A stretch of DNA of 23,804 bases from a virus: positions 1 through 23,804 of the IMG/VR virus record IMGVR_UViG_3300042291_000613. One strand, given 5' to 3'. The first letter of the stretch is position 1, and every line of letters starts with the position of its first letter. Of this stretch, positions 1 to 7,163 are shown piece by piece. The position numbers and the translations under genes are program-made. Below the pieces are notes generated by a model. It was not told where the DNA came from. It ran no database searches and saw only the letters and a list, made by a program, of their open reading frames with translations.

Positions 1-214
1 GAGGCCAGGGTGGTGGAGCAGTGTCGCTGTAACCACCACCAAAACCACCGCCACCAACAGCAGATGCCTGTTGTGCTATCAGTTTGTTTTGTTGATCTAG
101 TTTGTTGTTGGTTTGACAGGCAGCGCAAGTCAAAGTCCAACCATATGTCATTACAACACCGCATTGGTTGCAGTTTGATTTAAGTTTGACGTAGTTGTTG
201 TTATCTTCGCTCAT
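1..214 (-). CDS. Zinc-ribbon-like small protein, C-terminus outside window
   Basis: An ORF too short for usual cut-offs starts at ATG 214-212 and runs off the window edge, giving at least 71 residues. It begins MSEDNNNYVKLKSNCNQCGV and contains two CxxC pairs (CNQC at residues 15-18 and CAAC at 30-33), the arrangement of a small zinc ribbon. A Gly-rich segment (GGGGFGGG) and a Pro-rich tail follow. It is the only gene downstream of a strong sigma70-type promoter at 247-275, so it probably opens a separately expressed unit. The metal-binding role is inferred from the cysteine spacing. The target is unknown; DNA, RNA or protein binding are all possible. The missing end prevents a firmer call. 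Confidence 0.7.
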   Translation of the reverse strand, partial: MSEDNNNYVKLKSNCNQCGVVMTYGWTLTCAACQTNNKLDQQNKLIAQQASAVGGGGFGGGYSDTAPPPWP

Positions 215-246
215 GTTTGCCAGTTCTGTTTGTTTACTGTAAAAAC

Positions 247-275
247 AGTATAGCATTGGGGCGATTTTGGGTCAA
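247..275 (-). promoter_or_regulatory. Strong sigma70-type promoter upstream of zinc-ribbon gene
   Basis: On the minus strand a -35 box TTGACC (270-275) and a -10 box TATACT (247-252) are separated by exactly 17 bases. The -10 lies 32 bases upstream of the ATG at 214. This is close to the host sigma70 consensus (5/6 matches in each box) and unlike the T4-type late elements found elsewhere in the window, so the downstream gene is probably transcribed early by unmodified host RNA polymerase. Confidence 0.72.
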
Positions 276-287
276 CCAAAATCTCAG

Positions 288-312
288 CAAAATGTGTTGT
301 TTTTCAACAACA
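288..312 (-). terminator. Possible weak intrinsic terminator after the large structural gene
   Basis: Immediately after the stop codon at 314-316 the minus strand forms a 7-bp perfect stem (TGTTGTT/AACAACA, 295-301 with 306-312) closed by a GAAA tetraloop, followed by a short T run (288-291) and further T-rich sequence. The stem is AT-rich and the T tract short, so termination would be partial. Its place between a structural gene and a new sigma70 promoter supports a boundary role. Confidence 0.45.
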
Positions 313-313
313 A

Positions 314-2203
314 TTATGCAGAAGTTGCAGGTATTTGGGTGTCAGAACCTATTCCAGCTGTGTCAAATACCTTGATATTTCTGCCTTCTCTAAAGCTGGC
401 AATAATGGCTTGCCCGTACTGATTTGAAGTGTCAGTGATTGCTGTAAAGAAATCGTTTTGACCTTTTGGGGCCACATCTGTGCCAATGTCGTGCAGACTA
501 CTGCTGAGACTCATGACGCTGCTTCTGGAGTTGGCAGCAAGATCTGTAAATGTCACTTGTGCAAGAACCAAGTTATTTGTTTCTGCGCTCAACTGCTGAG
601 CCATTGTGGTAAAGCTGGTATTGAGACTACTGGTGTTGCTGGCGTTGTTTGCGGCCACGTTGGCAATAAGGTTGGCAGCGGCTGGTATTAGACCGGTACT
701 GAAAGCAGCATCCAAGTTGCCATATGTTCCTGCTCCCGGCAAGCCTGGTGGGATAGTGATGGTGATTTCGATGGGGCTGGGATTTACTACCGTGGTATAA
801 TCACCGTTTAGTGTGTCTTGCATTACGGTATAAACGCCGTTGGTGGCGTCAGTTAAGGTGTAGAGAGCATTGGCTGACTGCATGTAGTTTATGGTGCTGG
901 TCACGGAAGTGAATTCAGCAGTATAAGGTACGCCAGCAGTGGCACCCATGAAGTCAAACAAGGTTAGTGTACCGTTTGGACCTGTTCCTGTGGCCAAGGT
1001 ACTGTTGATGTTGGAAGCAACACTGGCAGGAACAGGTTTTGTTAGGGCAGTAATATCTCCCAAGCCCGAGTTGGTTTCAGTTGTTGCTACTGTTCTGGCC
1101 AACACTGGCAAGGTCAGTTGAAAAATGTTTTTGACCTGTTGCAAACTGTCAGCAATGGCCTGCGCAGCTAAGGCCTGGTCTGGTGGTATAATCTTAGATA
1201 AACCAACGTAGGCTGGGCTGGTACCATACACTAACAGCAGATTGCTGTTGACAGTGGCAGCAGAAACATACACATTGCTGAGCACCGTGGCAGTGGGGCT
1301 GACATCAGTACCAGTGGGTGTTAAATTGGTCAGACCCAAGTAACTGTTGGGCAGGCTCTTTACTGGATTCAACAGGTCAGCCATTGTGGACAAGTTTTCA
1401 GTGGTCACACTCAACAGCAGCTTGACCTGATCTAGTAGGTCGCCTGTGACTTGAGTCATGACTTGATAAATCAACAGATCCACTGATCCAGCCACTTCAG
1501 ATCCGCGTTGTATAGAACTGAGGTCATCTATAGTAACTCCAGCATTGATTAACTGTTGTGTCAATTCTGGCATGATACCGCCAGCTTGTGACATTTGATA
1601 CAGTAACACCCAGGGATATCCAAACAGCGGTAATTTGTTCAAGGCCCAAGCAGTTCCTAGTTTGGCCAAGTCTGCGCCAAATGTCGGCAAGTTTCTATTG
1701 ATGTCGCTAATGCCACCTGTAGTTATGCTGTTCATACTGGTAAAGGTTGTGTCCAACACCGCAGAATTTTTTACACTGTTGATGATGGGATTGTTTTGTA
1801 CAATATAGCCTTGACACTGACCATATACCTGTGCAAACTTGCCCAGGTCGCCGTTGCCCAAGATTAAGTTTGCCTGTGTGGTCACCAGACCCGAAAACCC
1901 TGTGGCACTGTTGCCAATAGGCAAGGTGTTGGCATACGCAGCAGGCACTGCATCAGTAATGGCTGGCAGTGTGTTGGCCGCCAGGCTCTGTAAAGAACTA
2001 AAAGTGCTGGTGGTGATTTGATCATTGGCTGTGCCCACATTGGCAGCAGCCGATGACAGTATACCAAGATAGTCACTGACCGCAGTGGTACTGGCATAAG
2101 CATTAATGGCCACTGTCAAGTTGCCACTGATCACGAGACCTTGGTTTTGCAGTAGGCCATCAGTGGCAATCAACATTACTGAACTATAAGGACCTTGACT
2201 CAT
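314..2203 (-). CDS. Large probable virion structural protein (629 aa)
   Basis: The 629-residue product starts MSQGPYSSVMLIATDGLLQN and is rich in Ala, Thr, Ser, Asn and Leu, with no Cys-based metal site and no signal peptide or clear membrane segment. No enzyme motif is visible. The low-complexity, hydroxyl-rich composition fits a baseplate or tail-associated structural protein, and the gene lies 3 bases after the PAAR spike-tip gene, which suggests tail-tip or baseplate function. The start is preceded by GGATAAACA, giving a usable Shine-Dalgarno overlapping the end of the PAAR region. I recall similarly placed large virion proteins in T4-like marine phages but cannot name the family. The specific role is therefore inference from context. 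Confidence 0.7.
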   Translation of the reverse strand: MSQGPYSSVMLIATDGLLQNQGLVISGNLTVAINAYASTTAVSDYLGILSSAAANVGTANDQITTSTFSSLQSLAANTLPAITDAVPAAYANTLPIGNSATGFSGLVTTQANLILGNGDLGKFAQVYGQCQGYIVQNNPIINSVKNSAVLDTTFTSMNSITTGGISDINRNLPTFGADLAKLGTAWALNKLPLFGYPWVLLYQMSQAGGIMPELTQQLINAGVTIDDLSSIQRGSEVAGSVDLLIYQVMTQVTGDLLDQVKLLLSVTTENLSTMADLLNPVKSLPNSYLGLTNLTPTGTDVSPTATVLSNVYVSAATVNSNLLLVYGTSPAYVGLSKIIPPDQALAAQAIADSLQQVKNIFQLTLPVLARTVATTETNSGLGDITALTKPVPASVASNINSTLATGTGPNGTLTLFDFMGATAGVPYTAEFTSVTSTINYMQSANALYTLTDATNGVYTVMQDTLNGDYTTVVNPSPIEITITIPPGLPGAGTYGNLDAAFSTGLIPAAANLIANVAANNASNTSSLNTSFTTMAQQLSAETNNLVLAQVTFTDLAANSRSSVMSLSSSLHDIGTDVAPKGQNDFFTAITDTSNQYGQAIIASFREGRNIKVFDTAGIGSDTQIPATSA

Positions 2204-2206
2204 TGT

Positions 2207-2497
2207 TTATCCGATAAAGACACTTTCGCTGCCTTGAATTATTTGTGTGCATTCACTCATACGATCGCCTACAGTGGCAATGGGCTTTCCATTCACAAAA
2301 ACAGAACTGCTACGAGCTATGATTTTGCTCACATGCGGTACGCACTTGTTGCCCTGTGGTTTTTGATGCACTGTGCTGGAATCGCCGTCGCGAGCCACAG
2401 GCCGCCCATCAACAAACACATCTGGGGATCCTGCAGCAATTGTGTATCCACTGCAATGTACAGCCCCGGCATCACCTTGTCTTGCTACTGCTGGCAT
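2207..2497 (-). CDS. PAAR-repeat tail spike tip protein
   Basis: This 96-residue protein has the PAAR-family pattern: MPAVARQGDAG at the N-terminus, repeated FVDGRPVARDGD and FVNGKPIATVGD units (about residues 28-39 and 67-78), and His/Cys residues (H14, C15, H44, C52, H55, C83) that could supply the buried metal site of PAAR cones. In T4 the equivalent gp5.4 caps the gp5 spike and sharpens the membrane-piercing tip. The length is typical of stand-alone PAAR proteins. Expression appears to be controlled by the hairpin and late promoter directly upstream (2499-2538). The next gene, the large structural protein, follows after 3 bases. Confidence 0.93.
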   Translation of the reverse strand: MPAVARQGDAGAVHCSGYTIAAGSPDVFVDGRPVARDGDSSTVHQKPQGNKCVPHVSKIIARSSSVFVNGKPIATVGDRMSECTQIIQGSESVFIG

Positions 2498-2498
2498 A

Positions 2499-2538
2499 GT
2501 ATTTCTCTCGTAAGTTGTATATTTATCGAGAGAAATAC
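2499..2538 (-). promoter_or_regulatory. SD-sequestering hairpin with late promoter in its loop (PAAR leader)
   Basis: Two perfectly complementary 12-base arms (GTATTTCTCTCG at 2499-2510 and CGAGAGAAATAC at 2527-2538) enclose a 16-base loop. In minus-strand RNA the downstream arm holds the GAGAG Shine-Dalgarno and ends one base before the PAAR ATG. The late element GATAAATA (2527-2520) spans the last base of the upstream arm and the loop. Transcripts started there would lack the upstream arm and leave the ribosome site free, while read-through transcripts would fold it shut. The same logic is established for T4 gene e (lysozyme), soc and I-TevI. Confidence 0.72.
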
Positions 2539-2545
2539 AGGTGTA

Positions 2546-3193
2546 TTATGTATTGGCCAGTTGTGCAAGATACTGGTCAGTAGCCGGAGTTCGAACACCA
2601 GTTACTTGCAGCGTTACTCTTGGGTGATGGCTGGCATTGGCTGTGGCATGTGGTAGATTTTGCCAATCAAATGTGGTCACTTCGCCGGCACGCCAACGAC
2701 TATGGCAGTAGTTGCCATAACTCCAAAACTGTCCAGATTCCCAATCAGTCAGCTGTATTTGTACACGAAGCACACTGTCGGGATCGTCGGGATTCCACTT
2801 TTCCAACTTGTCCAGGTGCAGGTTCCAAACTTGACCAGGCATTTGTACGTGAATACGAGCCATGGAATCTTCCAAGGCAAAGCGGTCAGCAATATCTTGT
2901 AACACAGGAGGAATTGCCCAGTTGAGATTGCTAATCACATAGTCTTTACCGTAGCCTTCACGTTCCAGGTCGTAGTCTTCAGCGGCTAGTTCTTCTTCAG
3001 GACGGCTTTTGCCCGCAGCACCCCGTGTGCGCCAAGTAGCAGACCGCGAGTTGGCCACAATGTCTGCCAACTCTGAATCCCAGCAGGGTTCAATAAATCC
3101 CAAGCGCACAACACGATCTTGATCGGGATCAAATTGTTGATTATCAAAATGATATTGACTGCGTTTTTTTGTTTCGTCCCAGGAGCTTTTCAT
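2546..3193 (-). CDS. Fe(II)/2-oxoglutarate-type oxygenase (Asp/Asn beta-hydroxylase-like)
   Basis: The 215-residue protein has a double-stranded beta-helix signature: WNLHLDKLEKW supplies the HxD pair (H126, D128), followed by the strands VLRVQIQLTDWESGQFW, then LPHATAN (distal His H182) and R192 as a likely 2-oxoglutarate-binding Arg. This matches non-heme Fe(II)/2OG oxygenases, nearest in layout to the aspartyl/asparaginyl beta-hydroxylase type. The substrate cannot be read from sequence. The ATG overlaps the stop of the upstream sulfotransferase-like gene (ATGA, 3190-3193), so the two are translationally coupled and form the tail of the TctA-TctC cassette. A cupin-type binding protein is an alternative, but the His/Asp/His/Arg set favours an enzyme. 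Confidence 0.75.
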   Translation of the reverse strand: MKSSWDETKKRSQYHFDNQQFDPDQDRVVRLGFIEPCWDSELADIVANSRSATWRTRGAAGKSRPEEELAAEDYDLEREGYGKDYVISNLNWAIPPVLQDIADRFALEDSMARIHVQMPGQVWNLHLDKLEKWNPDDPDSVLRVQIQLTDWESGQFWSYGNYCHSRWRAGEVTTFDWQNLPHATANASHHPRVTLQVTGVRTPATDQYLAQLANT

Positions 3194-3804
3194 ACGACTG
3201 TTACCTCTATGTCTGATTTTTTATAACTTTGATAATACTCCATTGGCGGTGGTTCGATACCCAAGGTTCTTGCCAAGGTCAGGTTGTCACCAATGTAATA
3301 GCTGTCTTTCCATGCTGCCAAGATGTCACGATTTTGATCTGCAATGATGCCGGCCATGTTTCTTAAGTTTACGTAATACTTATCATATTTGGGGTATGTG
3401 ATGTCAAAGTGTCCGCACTTGACCCACCAGCCCAGGCAAGCATCGTCGTTTCTGTGTACCAGAATAACAGGACACTCGGGCCAATGCTGCTTTAAGAAAT
3501 CAATATGATGCGCAAACACATGACTCTTAACAATGCGTACACCTTCACCTGAAAATGGACGATCAAATTCTGCTTCACATTCAGCTTTGGTATATTCGTT
3601 TAGTCGATCAAAGAATCCGCCAAATTCCATGCCGGGATCAAAGTATGCGCCCATATGCATCAAATGTGGTTCTCCCCAAGCACTGTGCCAGTATTCGCGT
3701 TCAGGACTTGCGTCACTACGATCGATACTGGGACTAAAGTAAATGTTCTTGCTGACACTGGACCACTTGGATCCCGGTGCACCTGCCATAAAAATATATT
3801 TCAT
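3190..3804 (-). CDS. Sulfotransferase-like protein
   Basis: The 204-residue protein starts MKYIFMAGAPGSKWSSVSKN, where residues 7-16 resemble the PAPS 5'-phosphosulfate-binding loop of sulfotransferases. A central VKSH segment (92-95) and VILVHRNDDACLGWW (113-127, R118-N119) resemble the 3'-phosphate-binding region with its conserved Arg. It is shorter than typical cellular sulfotransferases (250-300 aa), so it is a minimal version, possibly of altered activity. Family knowledge would predict transfer of sulfate from PAPS to a hydroxyl or amine of a small molecule or glycan. The substrate is unknown. The start codon overlaps the tctC-like stop (ATGA, 3801-3804) and its own stop overlaps the next ATG, locking it into the transporter cassette. 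Confidence 0.62.
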   Translation of the reverse strand: MKYIFMAGAPGSKWSSVSKNIYFSPSIDRSDASPEREYWHSAWGEPHLMHMGAYFDPGMEFGGFFDRLNEYTKAECEAEFDRPFSGEGVRIVKSHVFAHHIDFLKQHWPECPVILVHRNDDACLGWWVKCGHFDITYPKYDKYYVNLRNMAGIIADQNRDILAAWKDSYYIGDNLTLARTLGIEPPPMEYYQSYKKSDIEVTVV

Positions 3805-4862
3805 TTGATCACCAATTCAGGTTTGTAAACGCTTTTGAATTGATAAGCATTGTCGTGCCACCAAACCAAAGTCTGCAATTTTTTCTCAGTGATATTTTTA
3901 CGCAAGCGATCTACAACTTGATTACCGTCTGCGCCGACAATCCATGTGTAACGACCCGAGTCTGCTTCTAATGCTTTGACTGCGTCGGGATCGGCTAACA
4001 TACTGCGAAGTGCTGCTCGCAATTTTTCTGCATTGGGATTACCTTTGTTTACCCACAAAGCCTTTTGTAACACATCTCTAAAGTTTCTTTGCAGTGTATA
4101 CGCTTCATACAATTCGCCACGAGGCTCTTGTCCGTATATGCGTTTGAAGACATCTTCAAATCGAAAACCTGGAGGAAAGTTAGGATCTTCTTGCTGCTGA
4201 CCTGTTGCTAAATCTAACACACCGTGGTGATACCAAATCTTGCTGTCGGGTTTGTTGACATAGTGTTTGATCCAAGCAGCCGGTGTTTCTCTCACTGTGT
4301 TGAGTTCTCCTCGCTGATATGCCAATCTGCGTTCTGAACCTTTGATTCCGTTGACCCAGGTCACATGTTTTTTCCAACATGCCAGGTAATTTTCTTTCTT
4401 GGGCAAGTTGCCGCAGACCAGCATGGCAATGGCCATGCCGTCGGGTTCAAGTCCCGAGCCACCAGCAATACGTATACGATCACGTTCAGGATTAGTTGTA
4501 GCTGCATGTCCTAATACAATGTTGAGATTCTGCATGCCAATGGAATCGTAGTGCTTGTAGTCATAGTCAATTTGGTCTACCAGATAACTGACGCCGTTGC
4601 CGCCGTGGCTGACCATGATCACTTTGGGATCTGTTCTTAGCTTGTTGTGAAACTCGTTAAAGCCAGGAATGTCTTTGGCCCCAGGAATGTGCTGGATTAC
4701 AATTTTTTCTCCCAGATGCTTTTCTAAATGTCGGGCAACAATGTTGGCCCAAACACTGGTGCCACCTCCGGGTGCCTGTGGTACAATCATGCGATACTCA
4801 GCATGTGCTGTGCTGACTACAACAGCCAATCCAGCAATGATCAATTTTACTATGTTGCGCAT
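3801..4862 (-). CDS. tctC: TctC-type periplasmic solute-binding protein (TTT transporter)
   Basis: The product (353 aa) has a clear Sec signal peptide (MRNIVKLIIAGLAVVVSTAHA, predicted cleavage after AHA). The mature protein begins with the TctC/Bug hallmark: VPQAPGGGTSVWANIVARHL followed by GEKIVIQHIPGA. It should therefore be exported to the host periplasm, where such proteins capture carboxylates or related small solutes and deliver them to the TctA/TctB membrane complex. At 353 residues it is longer than usual (about 320). The region around residues 165-250 (rich in Trp, Lys, His) looks divergent, so ligand specificity cannot be transferred. A strong Shine-Dalgarno AAAGGAG lies 6 bases before ATG. 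It sits 11 bases after tctA and overlaps the sulfotransferase start by 4 bases. Confidence 0.88.
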   Translation of the reverse strand: MRNIVKLIIAGLAVVVSTAHAEYRMIVPQAPGGGTSVWANIVARHLEKHLGEKIVIQHIPGAKDIPGFNEFHNKLRTDPKVIMVSHGGNGVSYLVDQIDYDYKHYDSIGMQNLNIVLGHAATTNPERDRIRIAGGSGLEPDGMAIAMLVCGNLPKKENYLACWKKHVTWVNGIKGSERRLAYQRGELNTVRETPAAWIKHYVNKPDSKIWYHHGVLDLATGQQQEDPNFPPGFRFEDVFKRIYGQEPRGELYEAYTLQRNFRDVLQKALWVNKGNPNAEKLRAALRSMLADPDAVKALEADSGRYTWIVGADGNQVVDRLRKNITEKKLQTLVWWHDNAYQFKSVYKPELVIK

Positions 4863-4873
4863 ATTAATCTCCT

Positions 4874-6313
4874 TTAATGATATGCTAACCCGCGATTGGG
4901 TCTAAAAATACTGTAAGTTACAATGACTAGAGAAATAACGGTTAGAGACACAAATATGGGTCGTGTTGCCAATTCGTTTATGGTGTACAAGGCTTGAGTT
5001 TGCTGAATGTAATTTTCCAGTTTCTCTACCAGGATAAATGCCACCATCACTGCTGGGCGTGAGATACCAAATTTTTTGCAAGCCACGCCCAACACACTGC
5101 ACAATGCCAAAATATAAAGATCGTTCACAGTTCCAGTGTATTCCAAGCAACTCCATACAATAATGGACAAGATCACAACAGCGTAAATCCAGTAGGGTAT
5201 TTCCAGCAGCTTGACCACAATGCGTGTGGTAAACATTGCAATAAAAAATGCTAATACCGTGCTGGCAATAAATGCTCCGCCCAGGCTCCAGAAAAATGCA
5301 GTGTCTTTGAGTGTTTCAGGTGTGCCCAATTCCATTCCAAAGTAAACACATATGGCCATCATAATGGCTGCAAATGGTGCACCAGGGATGCCAAACAACA
5401 CAGTAGGAACCATGCTGGAAGCTTTTTGTGCATTGTTGGCACCTTCGCAGCCCAGCAAGCCTTTGATGTTGCCGTTGCCAAATGTTTCTCGGGGATTCTT
5501 AGCCACTGTGGCACCATAGGCCATGATGTCGCCTACCGATCCACCAATTCCTGGCAGCAGGCCTGAAACAAATCCAATGAATCCACCACGCAAAACTTCA
5601 CGCCAATGCATCACACAATCTCTGAACCCACGAAACAGTTGCGGCCAATAATCTGTAATGGGTTCTGGGCGTACTGCAGATTTTCTAAATCCCGACATGA
5701 CTTCTGGTATACCAAACAAGCCAGCAATCAAAGGAATCAATTGTATGCCGGCTCCGAGATATTCCCAACCACCGGTATAACGCACAACTCCCGTGGCAGG
5801 GTTTTGCCCAATCATACCTAGAAAACAGCCCAGGCCGATGGCCACCAAACTCAGCAGCACATTTTTGCTGGTAATGAATCCCACACAGGCCAGTGCCATC
5901 AACATGAACGCCATAAACTCCGGAATACCAAATACCAATACCAATTTGGAATACCATGGCATCAGTGCAAATGCTATTGTGCCCCACAGCACTCCGTTTA
6001 CAGTGGAATCCATAATGGCAATGCCAATGGCACGAGCAGCCTGTCCTTGCTGCGACATCTTGTATCCATCAATAATGCTGGCAGCGGTGGAATTACTACC
6101 GGGTATTCCGGTCAAGATACTGGTGAAACTGTCGCCAGTTGACGATGCTGCTATTAGACTGGTTAAAAACACAATGCCCAAGTAAGGATCTGCAAGAAAG
6201 TAACTGCTGAGTCCAAACACAGTTAATAAACCTGTGGTGGCCCCAGCCATTGGCATGATGCCAATAATCATTCCATAAACAGTACCAAGCAGGCACCAAA
6301 TCACATAATCCAT
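4874..6313 (-). CDS. tctA: TctA-family large permease subunit (tripartite tricarboxylate transporter)
   Basis: The 479-residue, highly hydrophobic protein carries family signatures: GIPGSNSTAASIIDGYKMSQ (residues 69-88), GIPEVMSGF (201-209), the loop GLLPGIGGSVGDIMAYG (251-267), and EGANNAQKASSMVPTVLFG (290-308) followed by IPG. About 10-12 membrane segments are visible. TctA is the large translocation subunit of the TTT system and would insert in the host inner membrane. Cellular systems also need the small TctB subunit. No tctB fits here, since only 11 bases separate this gene from tctC. In the first internal repeat the usual PG motif reads PMAG (21-24). The length is near the family norm (about 500), so the gene looks intact and expressed rather than decaying. 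Confidence 0.93.
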   Translation of the reverse strand: MDYVIWCLLGTVYGMIIGIMPMAGATTGLLTVFGLSSYFLADPYLGIVFLTSLIAASSTGDSFTSILTGIPGSNSTAASIIDGYKMSQQGQAARAIGIAIMDSTVNGVLWGTIAFALMPWYSKLVLVFGIPEFMAFMLMALACVGFITSKNVLLSLVAIGLGCFLGMIGQNPATGVVRYTGGWEYLGAGIQLIPLIAGLFGIPEVMSGFRKSAVRPEPITDYWPQLFRGFRDCVMHWREVLRGGFIGFVSGLLPGIGGSVGDIMAYGATVAKNPRETFGNGNIKGLLGCEGANNAQKASSMVPTVLFGIPGAPFAAIMMAICVYFGMELGTPETLKDTAFFWSLGGAFIASTVLAFFIAMFTTRIVVKLLEIPYWIYAVVILSIIVWSCLEYTGTVNDLYILALCSVLGVACKKFGISRPAVMVAFILVEKLENYIQQTQALYTINELATRPIFVSLTVISLVIVTYSIFRPNRGLAYH

Positions 6314-6428
6314 CGAGTTACCGTGTTGAGAGAGAAATATATTGCAGAAGATTTTGCAAGATAATTAATACTATATATCAAAAATTTATTTGTTTAACAA
6401 ATTTATTTATCAAAATAGGAAATTTTTA
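6314..6428. promoter_or_regulatory. AT-rich divergent intergenic region with repeats (tctA / methyltransferase)
   Basis: This is the only divergent junction in the window. It contains the direct repeat AAATTTATTT at 6382-6391 and 6399-6408 (17-base period) and an odd palindrome TTTGTTTAACAAA (6389-6401). On the minus strand GATAAATA occurs at 6404-6411, a candidate late element for the tctA operon about 90 bases upstream of its ATG. On the plus strand TTGCAG (6342-6347) and TAATAC (6366-6371), 18 bases apart, make a weak sigma70 candidate for the methyltransferase. The AGGA at 6417-6420 is that gene's ribosome site. The operator role is inference from repeat spacing. Confidence 0.45.
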
Positions 6429-7163
6429 ATGAATAGCAAAATTTTTAATTGTATCTTAGAAAAATTACAAGATACCTGGCATTTACCAAAATACGCAGAA
6501 ATTCGTGCCGATTTCAACAAAGACACTGTGTTAGATCAATTGCCTTGGACTCCGGCACGCAAACTAAAGTTTCAGCAAGATTTAAGTTCTACATTCAATG
6601 TACCTGTTGAAATAGAAGGCACTATTGCTAATCTAGTTAACAGAACCGATGTACGTTACTTGTCGTGGTTCTTTGGTGAGATATGGAAGCCCCGTACAGA
6701 AAAATATCATTGGACTGGATATCGTGTTGCAGAAGAAATTTGTCGTATGAATCCACGAAAAGTATTGGATGTGGGTTGCGGATACAATCCCTTTAAAGGA
6801 CGTATTCCTAATCTCATAGGTATTGATCCTTACAACAACTGTGCTGACTTCATGGTCGACATCTTGGATTATCATGTAGAGCCTGCTAGCTTTGATCATG
6901 TGATTGCCCTGGGTTCAATCAACTTCAACAGCAGGGAAGATATTGAACTACGGTTCTCTGCCACTATCAACTTGCTGGCACCAGGCGGTCATTTGTGGAT
7001 GCGTTGCAACCCAGGACACAGTCATAAAAATGGACCATGGGTTGAAATTTTCCCATGGTCCTTCGATGTTGCTTACGAGTTAGCCAAGCAGTTCGACTTA
7101 ACTCTAGAAACTCTTAAACAGGATCAAGACAGATTGTTTTTCCTGTTCAAGCGTAACGCTTAA
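6429..7163 (+). CDS. SAM-dependent class I methyltransferase
   Basis: The product from ATG 6429 is 244 residues. An upstream in-frame ATG at 6390 exists, but AGGA at 6417-6420 with 8-base spacing supports 6429. The core has the Rossmann SAM-binding motif VLDVGCGYNPFKG followed by LIGIDPY (acidic residue D for ribose contact), then FDHVIALGSINF (motif IV-like) and NLLAPGGHLWMR, typical of small-molecule or nucleic-acid methyltransferases of the Methyltransf_11/25 type. The substrate is unknown. This is the only plus-strand gene. Its first 100 bases are much more AT-rich than the surroundings, and its stop codon overlaps that of the converging minus-strand gene within the shared TTAA at 7160-7163. 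A late insertion or separate regulation is plausible. Confidence 0.83.
   Translation: MNSKIFNCILEKLQDTWHLPKYAEIRADFNKDTVLDQLPWTPARKLKFQQDLSSTFNVPVEIEGTIANLVNRTDVRYLSWFFGEIWKPRTEKYHWTGYRVAEEICRMNPRKVLDVGCGYNPFKGRIPNLIGIDPYNNCADFMVDILDYHVEPASFDHVIALGSINFNSREDIELRFSATINLLAPGGHLWMRCNPGHSHKNGPWVEIFPWSFDVAYELAKQFDLTLETLKQDQDRLFFLFKRNA
7032..7061. repeat. Perfect 10-bp inverted repeat inside the methyltransferase gene
   Basis: GGACCATGGG (7032-7041) and CCCATGGTCC (7052-7061) are exact reverse complements around a 10-base loop. The stem is GC-rich and lies about 100 bases before the methyltransferase stop. No T tract follows on either strand, so it is not a standard terminator. It could be an mRNA structure or simply chance in codons for GPWVEIFPWS. 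Confidence 0.6.

Noticed and set aside
458-691. Plus-strand ORFs opposite the large structural gene (458-691, 606-800, 939-1121)
   Set aside because: Composition is that of reverse-complement shadow, no ribosome sites, and they lie fully inside a well-supported minus-strand gene.
4863-4873. A hidden or tiny tctB between tctA and tctC
   Set aside because: Only 11 bases separate the genes, and tctA ends at a normal family length with no extra four-helix domain that would indicate a fused TctB.
5793-6185. A 130-codon plus-strand ORF opposite tctA
   Set aside because: tctA shows family motifs along the same stretch. The opposite frame has no recognisable protein features and no ribosome site.
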